Shown here piece after piece: positions 35,353 to 40,297 of a DNA stretch of 40,297 nucleotides. The position numbers and the translations under genes were made by a program. Every line of letters starts with the position of its first letter. Position 1 is the first letter of the stretch. This DNA comes from an uncultured Burkholderiales bacterium (GTDB lineage: Bacteria; Pseudomonadota; Gammaproteobacteria; Burkholderiales; Burkholderiaceae_C), in contig CALMYH010000159.1 of the NCBI GenBank assembly GCA_937873395.1, positions 1 to 40,297 of the forward strand, written 5' to 3'. Below the pieces are notes generated by a model. That model was given only the letters and a program-made list of their open reading frames with translations, ran no database searches and was not told the DNA's origin.

Positions 35353-37184
35353 TCCTGCAGGCGTTGAACCGTTATTACGAGCGGCTGATCGAGCAACAGG
35401 CAGAGGATGTCGCCCCCGCTGGCTGCAGCCCGGAGAAGATCAGCTTCGAGATCCTGCTGACAGCGGATGGCGATGTGGCGCAGGTCAACGACATTCGCGA
35501 CACCTCCGGCAAGAAGCCCCTGCCGCGCATGCTCAATGTGCCGCAGGCCGAAAAACGCACGGTCGGTATCAAGTCCAACTTTCTGTGGGACAAGACCAGC
35601 TATGTGCTTGGCGTAAGCAACACCAGCAAGCGCGCCGACAAGGAGCATGAGGCCTTTGTCGAACTGCACGAAACCGTGCTCGCAGGCGACGACGACCCCG
35701 GACTCAAGGCCTTGCTCAGCTTCCTGCGCGGCTGGTCGCCGGAGCAGTTCGGGAGACGTGGTTTCCCTGCCGACATGGTCGACGCCAACCTCGTGTTCCG
35801 GATGGACGGCGAGCATTGCTTTGTGCACGACCGGCCTGCCGCACGGGCGGTGCGCGCCCGGCTGCTCGCGGGCGACGAGGGGCAGGAAATGGTGGGAGGC
35901 GGGGCGGTCTGCCTCGTCAGCGGGGAAGTGGCACCGGTGGCCCGCCTGCATCCCGCGATCAAGGGCGTAAATGGAGCGCAGAGCTCGGGTGCGTCCATCG
36001 TTTCCTTCAATCTCGATGCCTTCACGTCCTATGCCAAGAGTCAGGGTGACAATGCACCGGTATCCGAACAAGTCGCCTTCGCCTACACCACGGCGCTGAA
36101 CTACCTGCTACGCCGGGGCGAACACAACCGTCAACGCCTGCAGGTGGGCGACGCCTCAGTGGTGTTCTGGGCCGAAGCGGTCGATGCAAAGCAGGCAAGC
36201 GCCGCCGAGGATCTCTTCGCCTCCATGCTCAGCCCGCCCGCCGATGACGCTTCGGAGGCCGCGCGGGTGCGTGCGGTGTTGGACTGCATCGCGAAAGGCC
36301 GCCCGGTGGCGGACCTCGCCCCGAATCTCGAACCCAGCACCCGCATGTACGTATTGGGCCTCGCGCCCAACGCGTCGCGTCTGTCGGTGCGCTTCTGGCA
36401 AGTGGATACGCTGGGCGTGCTCGCTGGCCGTATCGCCCAGCACGCTGAAGACCTGCGTCTCGAACCGCTGCCGTGGCGCACCGAACCATCCGCGTATCGG
36501 CTGGTGCTGGCGACCGTGCCGCATCGCGAGGGCGCCAAGCCCAAAGCCGACGACGCGATCAACATCGTCATTGGCGAGACGATGCGAGCCATTCTGAGCG
36601 GCGGACCGTATCCACGCAGTCTTCTGGCCAACACCATCATGCGGTTTCGGGCGGACGGAGACATCTCCGGCCTGCGCGTGGCCTTGTGCAAGGGCGTCTT
36701 GGCGCGCGAACGGCGCCGGGACATTCGTACATCCGAGGAGGAGATCCCCGTGAGTCTCGACAAGCAATCCACCAAGCCCGGCTACCTGCTCGGGCGGCTG
36801 TTCGCAGTCCTGGAATACGTGCAGCGCGCCGCCCTGGGCAGCCAGGTAAACGCCACGATTCGCGACCGTTACTACGGCGCGGCATCGGCCACGCCGGCCT
36901 CGATCTTTCCGGTGCTGTTGCGCAACACCCAGAACCACCTCGGCAAGCTGCGCAAGGAGCGCATGGGCCAGGCGGTGAACCTGGAGAAAGACATCCGCGA
37001 GATCGTCGGCGGCCTGCCCGACCAGTTTCCGCGCAGCCTCAAGATCGAAGACCAGGGCCGCTTCGCCATCGGCTACTACCACCAGTCGCAGTCCTACTTC
37101 ACGCGCCGCGATGCAGCTGGAGACGAGCCCGCCGACGAATCTGCCGAACCCACCGACATCGAAACCGAAGGAGCCGACCAATGA
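35349..37184 (+). CDS. cas8c: Type I-C Cascade large subunit Cas8c
   Basis: This 611-residue large subunit (Csd1) recognises the PAM and starts target unwinding in type I-C Cascade. Family traits are the start [61 protein letters not shown], and the middle [19 protein letters not shown]. The C-terminal portion, from residue 468, is predicted to be made separately as Cas11c. The ATG at 35349 overlaps the cas5c stop (ATGA). A hydrophilic acidic tail (about 25 residues, rich in Asp/Glu) ends the protein, and its stop overlaps the cas7c ATG. Confidence 0.96.
   Translation: MILQALNRYYERLIEQQAEDVAPAGCSPEKISFEILLTADGDVAQVNDIRDTSGKKPLPRMLNVPQAEKRTVGIKSNFLWDKTSYVLGVSNTSKRADKEHEAFVELHETVLAGDDDPGLKALLSFLRGWSPEQFGRRGFPADMVDANLVFRMDGEHCFVHDRPAARAVRARLLAGDEGQEMVGGGAVCLVSGEVAPVARLHPAIKGVNGAQSSGASIVSFNLDAFTSYAKSQGDNAPVSEQVAFAYTTALNYLLRRGEHNRQRLQVGDASVVFWAEAVDAKQASAAEDLFASMLSPPADDASEAARVRAVLDCIAKGRPVADLAPNLEPSTRMYVLGLAPNASRLSVRFWQVDTLGVLAGRIAQHAEDLRLEPLPWRTEPSAYRLVLATVPHREGAKPKADDAINIVIGETMRAILSGGPYPRSLLANTIMRFRADGDISGLRVALCKGVLARERRRDIRTSEEEIPVSLDKQSTKPGYLLGRLFAVLEYVQRAALGSQVNATIRDRYYGAASATPASIFPVLLRNTQNHLGKLRKERMGQAVNLEKDIREIVGGLPDQFPRSLKIEDQGRFAIGYYHQSQSYFTRRDAAGDEPADESAEPTDIETEGADQ
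36736..36741 (+). promoter_or_regulatory. Internal Shine-Dalgarno site inside cas8c
   Basis: A perfect AGGAGG, within the longer purine run at 36735-36744, sits eight bases upstream of an in-frame GTG at 36750. It is the strongest ribosome-binding sequence in the operon and lies in the middle of an open reading frame, which is what an internal Cas11c start requires. Confidence 0.8.
36750..37184 (+). CDS. cas11c: Internally initiated small subunit Cas11c
   Basis: Type I-C Cascade needs a small subunit, Cas11c, translated from a start inside cas8c in the same frame; this is established for other I-C systems. Here a GTG at codon 468 of cas8c follows AGGAGG by eight bases. The product would be 144 residues beginning [23 protein letters not shown], helical, with the [24 protein letters not shown] helix and the acidic tail. 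Length and position fit the known subunit, which supports the non-target strand along the crRNA backbone. The start is inferred from sequence only; ATG codons further in would lose the conserved first helix. Confidence 0.75.
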   Translation: MSLDKQSTKPGYLLGRLFAVLEYVQRAALGSQVNATIRDRYYGAASATPASIFPVLLRNTQNHLGKLRKERMGQAVNLEKDIREIVGGLPDQFPRSLKIEDQGRFAIGYYHQSQSYFTRRDAAGDEPADESAEPTDIETEGADQ

Positions 37185-38062
37185 CCGCCATCGCCCACCG
37201 CTACGAGTTCGTCTATCTGTTCGACGTCACCAACGGCAATCCCAACGGCGACCCGGACGCTGGCAATCTGCCGCGCCTGGACCCGGAAACCAACTGCGGT
37301 CTGGTGACCGACGTCGCGCTCAAGCGCAAGATCCGCAACTTCGTCACACTGGACAAGGACGGCGCGCCGGGTTTCGCCATCTACATGCAGGAAAAGGCAG
37401 TGCTCAACAACCAGCACAAGCGGGCCTACGACGCGCTGGAGATCAAACCGGAAGACAAGAAGCTGCCCAAGGACGAGGCCAAGGCGCGCGAGATCACCGC
37501 CTGGATGTGCACCAACTTCTTCGATGTGCGCACCTTTGGCGCGGTGATGACTACCGGCATCAACGCCGGCCAGGTGCGCGGGCCGGTGCAACTGGCCTTT
37601 GCCACCTCGGTGGAGCCGGTGCTGCCGCTGGAAATCTCCATTACCCGCATGGCGGTCACCACCGAGAAGGAAGCCGAAGCGCAAAGCGGAGACAACCGCA
37701 CCATGGGCCGCAAGCACATCCTGCCCTACGGGTTGTATCGCGCCCACGGCTTCGTCTCTGCCAAGCTGGCCGAACGCACCGGCTTTTCCGATGACGACCT
37801 GCAACTGCTGTGGAACGCGCTCATCAACATGTTCGAGCACGACCGTTCCGCCGCTCGTGGCGAGATGGCGGCGCGCAAGCTAATCGTGTTCGAACACGAA
37901 AACGCCATGGGCAACGCACCGGCGCACGCGCTGTTCGACGCGGTCAAGGTGCAGCGCGCCGAGGGCACAGAAGATCGGCCTGCACGCAGCTTTGCCGACT
38001 ATCGCGTCCGCGTCGATGCGGAAGCCATGCCCAAGGGCGTGAGCGTGCGCGAGCTGCTGTAA
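37181..38062 (+). CDS. cas7c: Type I-C Cascade backbone Cas7c
   Basis: This 293-residue Csd2-type Cas7 protein polymerises along the crRNA spacer. It begins with the family motif [48 protein letters not shown] and has the thumb-region [14 protein letters not shown] and [12 protein letters not shown]. The conserved [15 protein letters not shown] and [12 protein letters not shown] segments follow. The ATG at 37181 overlaps the cas8c stop, with AAGGAG seven bases upstream, so both Cas11c and Cas7c have efficient starts, which suits their multiple copies per complex. Nothing appears missing. Confidence 0.97.
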   Translation: MTAIAHRYEFVYLFDVTNGNPNGDPDAGNLPRLDPETNCGLVTDVALKRKIRNFVTLDKDGAPGFAIYMQEKAVLNNQHKRAYDALEIKPEDKKLPKDEAKAREITAWMCTNFFDVRTFGAVMTTGINAGQVRGPVQLAFATSVEPVLPLEISITRMAVTTEKEAEAQSGDNRTMGRKHILPYGLYRAHGFVSAKLAERTGFSDDDLQLLWNALINMFEHDRSAARGEMAARKLIVFEHENAMGNAPAHALFDAVKVQRAEGTEDRPARSFADYRVRVDAEAMPKGVSVRELL

Positions 38063-38087
38063 GCGAACAGGTGGAGCGGGGGAAGCC

Positions 38088-38723
38088 ATGGAGGAATCCG
38101 ACGACCTCGTCCCCCTGTCCGCGCTGCAACACTATCTCTACTGCCCGCGACAGTGCGCGTTGATCCACGTCGAACGCCTGTGGGCCGAGAACCGCCAGAC
38201 TGCGGAGGGGCGGTTGCTGCACGACCGCGCGGATACACCCCAGATCGAGCGCCGCCACGGTGTGCGCACGATTACCGCAATGCCGCTGTCCAGCGCGGAA
38301 CTGGGCATCGCCGGAGTGGCGGATGTCGTCGAGTTCAGGGCGGACGCGGGGGGCGAGCGTCCCGTGCCGGTCGAGTACAAGCGCGGCCGCCCCAAGGCCC
38401 ACCGTGCCGACGAGGTACAGCTGTGCGCGCAGGCGCTGTGTCTGGAAGCGATGTTCGGCTGCCGGGTGGAGGAAGGCGCCTTGTTCTACGGACAAACCCG
38501 GCGACGACAGACGGTGGTGTTCGACAACGACTTGCGTCGGCTGACCCTGGAAACCATACGGGCCACGCGCGAGATGATCCGCGCGGTGCATACACCGATG
38601 GCGAGCTATCTGGCGAAACGCTGTGATGCCTGCTCGCTCATCGAGCTGTGCCAACCCAAGCTGCTCGGCAAGGGGCGAGGCGTCGAAGCCTGGCTACGCG
38701 AGCAGATTGCCGAGGAACCCTGA
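38088..38723 (+). CDS. cas4: CRISPR adaptation nuclease Cas4
   Basis: This 211-residue RecB-family nuclease trims pre-spacers and checks the PAM with Cas1-Cas2. The Fe-S cluster cysteines are all present: C19 (YCPRQC), C179, C182 and C188 (RCDACSLIELC). The nuclease residues are also present: H45, D79 (GVADVVEF) and E96-x-K98 (VEYKRG). The protein is of the I-C/I-A type, separate from cas1 rather than fused. It starts 25 bases after cas7c behind GGGGGAAG and ends three bases before the cas1 ATG. Confidence 0.96.
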   Translation: MEESDDLVPLSALQHYLYCPRQCALIHVERLWAENRQTAEGRLLHDRADTPQIERRHGVRTITAMPLSSAELGIAGVADVVEFRADAGGERPVPVEYKRGRPKAHRADEVQLCAQALCLEAMFGCRVEEGALFYGQTRRRQTVVFDNDLRRLTLETIRATREMIRAVHTPMASYLAKRCDACSLIELCQPKLLGKGRGVEAWLREQIAEEP

Positions 38724-38726
38724 CGC

Positions 38727-39767
38727 ATGCGTCGCCAGCTCAACACCGTGTACGTGACCACCGAAGGCGCGTGGCTGCGCAAGGACGGCGAGAACATCGT
38801 CATGGAGGTGGAGGGCGAAACCCGCGCCCGCCTGCCGGCACACATGCTCGACAGCCTGGTGTGCTTCGGCCGCGTACTGGTGTCGCCGCCCCTGCTCGGC
38901 TACTGCGTCGAGCAGGGGATCTGCGTGAGCTATCTGAGCCCCAACGGCAAGTTCCTCGCTCGCGTGGAAGGGCCGGTTTCCGGCAACGTGTTGCTGCGCC
39001 GCGAGCAGTACCGACGCAGTGATGACGGGCCGCGCTGTGCCGCCATCGTGCGCAACCTGCTGGTGGGCAAGGTGCACAACCAGCGCGCGGTGGTGTCGCG
39101 CGGACTGCGCGACTACGGCGACGATCTACCAACGGAGGCGCGCGACGCGCTCGCGCATGCCGGCAAGCGCTTGAAGCGCATCGGCGCGCGGTTGCTTGGC
39201 GAGGCACCGGTCGACGTGCTGCGCGGCCTGGAGGGCGAAGCGGCTCAGGCCTACTTCGGCGTGCTCGATCACCTCATCCGCGTGCCGGACGCGGCAATGC
39301 GGTTCGGCGGACGCAGCCGGCGTCCGCCCACCGATGCAGCGAATGCGCTGCTGTCCTTTCTCTATACCCTGCTGACCCACGATTGCCGCTCAGCACTCGA
39401 AACCGTGGGCCTAGACCCCGCCGTCGGGTTTCTCCACCGAGACCGCCCAGGGCGTCCCAGCCTGGCGCTGGATCTCGTCGAAGAGTTCCGCCCCGCGTTT
39501 TCCGACCGGCTGGCCCTGTCGCTGATCAACCGCAAGCAGGTATCCGCACGCGACTTCACCCGCCTGGACAACGGTGCGGTGTTGCTGAAGGAGGACGCAC
39601 GCAAGACCGTGCTCACCGCCTATCAGGAACGCAAGCGCGAGCAATTACGCCACTTGTTCCTCGACGAGAAGCTCGACATCGGCCTCTTCCCCGCCATCCA
39701 GGCGCAGTTGCTGGCCCGGCATCTGCGCGGCGACCTGGATGCCTATCCGCCCTTTCTGTGGAAGTAG
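38727..39767 (+). CDS. cas1: CRISPR integrase Cas1
   Basis: This 346-residue integrase inserts new spacers at the leader end. The catalytic residues are intact: E169 in [13 protein letters not shown]237 in [24 protein letters not shown], and the acidic pair E252/E253. The C-terminal segment is typical of type I-C Cas1. It is separated from cas4 by three bases and from cas2 by eight, so the three adaptation genes are one unit. Confidence 0.98.
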   Translation: MRRQLNTVYVTTEGAWLRKDGENIVMEVEGETRARLPAHMLDSLVCFGRVLVSPPLLGYCVEQGICVSYLSPNGKFLARVEGPVSGNVLLRREQYRRSDDGPRCAAIVRNLLVGKVHNQRAVVSRGLRDYGDDLPTEARDALAHAGKRLKRIGARLLGEAPVDVLRGLEGEAAQAYFGVLDHLIRVPDAAMRFGGRSRRPPTDAANALLSFLYTLLTHDCRSALETVGLDPAVGFLHRDRPGRPSLALDLVEEFRPAFSDRLALSLINRKQVSARDFTRLDNGAVLLKEDARKTVLTAYQERKREQLRHLFLDEKLDIGLFPAIQAQLLARHLRGDLDAYPPFLWK

Positions 39768-39775
39768 GTGCCGCC

Positions 39776-40066
39776 ATGATGGTTCTCGTCAGCTACGATG
39801 TCAGCACAACCAGCACCAGCGGTCAGAGACGCCTGCGCCGGCTCGCCAAGGCATGTCGCGACTACGGCCAGCGGGTGCAATACTCGGTGTTCGAGATCGA
39901 AGTGGATTTCGCTCAGTGGACCTTTCTAAAGAGCAAACTGTGCGATCTGATCGACGCGGAGCAGGACAGCTTGCGCTTCTACTACCTCGGCAAGAACTGG
40001 CAGACCAAGGTCGAACACGTTGGCGCCAAACCGGTGCTTGATCTGAACGGTCCTCTCATACTCTGA
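39776..40066 (+). CDS. cas2: CRISPR adaptation protein Cas2
   Basis: This 96-residue ferredoxin-fold protein bridges two Cas1 dimers during spacer integration. It starts [13 protein letters not shown] with the conserved D8, and has [24 protein letters not shown] and the C-terminal YYLGKNW strand. Two ATG codons are adjacent (39776 and 39779); either could be used. It is the last gene of the operon. The leader begins directly after its stop. Confidence 0.97.
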   Translation: MMVLVSYDVSTTSTSGQRRLRRLAKACRDYGQRVQYSVFEIEVDFAQWTFLKSKLCDLIDAEQDSLRFYYLGKNWQTKVEHVGAKPVLDLNGPLIL

Positions 40067-40088
40067 GAACCCTTGCCCTTACCCTTGC

Positions 40089-40129
40089 CGCGAACCGGAA
40101 GCATCTTGCATACCGGCTTGAGGTTCGCG
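40089..40129 (+). repeat. 8-bp inverted repeat in the leader
   Basis: CGCGAACC (40089-40096) and GGTTCGCG (40122-40129) are perfect complements separated by 25 bases. It begins 23 bases after the cas2 stop and has no T tract, so it is not a clear terminator. Confidence 0.5.
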
Positions 40130-40167
40130 ACCGCTCGCAGCGTCTGTTTCTAGGGGCATGTATGAAG

Positions 40168-40210
40168 CCCTTGCAGGCAGTCGGCGTTCTTTTTATGAAA
40201 TCTGCAAGGG
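40168..40210 (+). repeat. 9-bp inverted repeat in the leader, overlapping the next
   Basis: CCCTTGCAG (40168-40176) is perfectly complementary to CTGCAAGGG (40202-40210). The second arm overlaps the first arm and loop of the 11-bp repeat at 40195-40225, so the two structures cannot form together. Confidence 0.55.
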
Positions 40211-40225
40211 GTTCGCAGATTTCAT
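40195..40225 (+). repeat. 11-bp inverted repeat in the leader
   Basis: ATGAAATCTGC (40195-40205) and GCAGATTTCAT (40215-40225) are perfect arms around a nine-base loop. GTATTTTCTC follows at 40226-40235, so a weak terminator for the cas operon is possible. A site for a DNA-bending or dimeric protein in the leader is equally plausible. Confidence 0.65.
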
Positions 40226-40264
40226 GTATTTTCTCTAGCGCCTTCACAAAGTTGTGGAGACGAG

Positions 40265-40297
40265 GTCGTGCCCCCCCGGGGGCGCGTGGGTTGAAAC
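40265..40297 (+). CRISPR. First repeat of a type I-C CRISPR array (array continues beyond window)
   Basis: The last 33 bases match the type I-C repeat pattern: GTCG start, C run, G run, GCG and the TTGAAAC end. CGTGCCCC (40267-40274) pairs with GGGGCGCG (40279-40286) in an eight-base-pair stem with one T-G pair and a four-base loop. Eleven bases (TGGGTTGAAAC) follow the stem, the length of the known Cas5c-made 5' handle. With one copy only, the exact 5' border of the repeat cannot be proven, and no spacer is visible. Confidence 0.85.

Larger units (their letters stand above)
40067..40264 (+). promoter_or_regulatory. CRISPR leader
   Basis: The 198 non-coding bases between the cas2 stop and the first repeat are the leader, which should carry the array promoter and the integration-guiding sites. 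They are less G/C-rich than the cas genes, with A/T runs at 40188-40201 and 40219-40234. Four copies of CCCTTGC or its complement occur (40070, 40082, 40168, and 40204-40210 inverted), together with three perfect inverted repeats. The exact promoter could not be fixed. Confidence 0.85.

Noticed and set aside
40195-40235. Definite rho-independent terminator of the cas operon
   Set aside because: The stem is perfect but A/T-rich, and the tail is GTATTTTCTC rather than a clean T run. It also lies 130 bases after cas2 inside the leader, so it was reported only as an inverted repeat.

Overview
The window is high-GC chromosomal DNA from a betaproteobacterium, most likely a member of the Burkholderiales close to the Comamonadaceae. 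Supporting evidence is the strong third-position G/C bias, a long-insert DinB, an argH next to a LytS/AlgZ-type kinase and its LytTR regulator, a single LolC/E permease paired with LolD, and a Crp/Fnr protein with a CxxC N-terminus. No rRNA, tRNA, insertion sequence or prophage was seen. Coding density is very high: no gap exceeds about 200 bases, and the two longest are 9662-9857 and the CRISPR leader at 40067-40264.

Bases 1-32364 are core and housekeeping genes, mostly alone or in pairs. In order these are: DUF3501, yaaA, a prolyl-4-hydroxylase-like oxygenase and queF; an acetylpolyamine deacetylase-like protein, an ECH1-type dienoyl-CoA isomerase and dinB (minus strand); a SIMPL-domain protein; a 7TM sensor with a ruined GGDEF motif and an RskA-like membrane protein; an FMN-dependent lactate dehydrogenase-type enzyme; an APH-kinase fusion; an acyl-CoA synthetase; a hemerythrin; an HDOD protein; argH diverging from a histidine kinase/LytTR regulator pair; recJ coupled to an unknown gene; lolC-lolD; a META lipoprotein; tatD coupled to a family-6 uracil/hypoxanthine glycosylase; an MscS channel; a spermidine-synthase-like protein; a GspE/PilB-type ATPase; a Crp/Fnr regulator; a DMT exporter; and an SDR protein lacking the usual catalytic Tyr/Lys.

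Bases 32407-40297 hold a complete type I-C CRISPR-Cas locus in the order cas3-cas5c-cas8c-cas7c-cas4-cas1-cas2, followed by a leader of about 200 bp and the first repeat, which ends exactly at the window edge. All genes are on the plus strand with overlaps or tiny gaps, so they form one operon. G+C falls sharply at the border: 45 of 60 bases at 32161-32220 are G/C, but only 34 of 60 at 32461-32520. This suggests the locus was acquired. Cas5c should cut the repeat hairpin, Cas5c/Cas8c/Cas7c with the internally started Cas11c should form Cascade, Cas3 should degrade the target, and Cas4-Cas1-Cas2 should add spacers.

The most notable details are in this locus. A textbook Shine-Dalgarno sequence plus in-frame GTG inside cas8c marks the hidden cas11c gene. 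Cas5c has His where the best-studied Cas5d has its catalytic Tyr. The leader carries two mutually exclusive perfect inverted repeats and four copies of a CCCTTGC motif. I found no convincing wholly new system; the locus itself is a known type.
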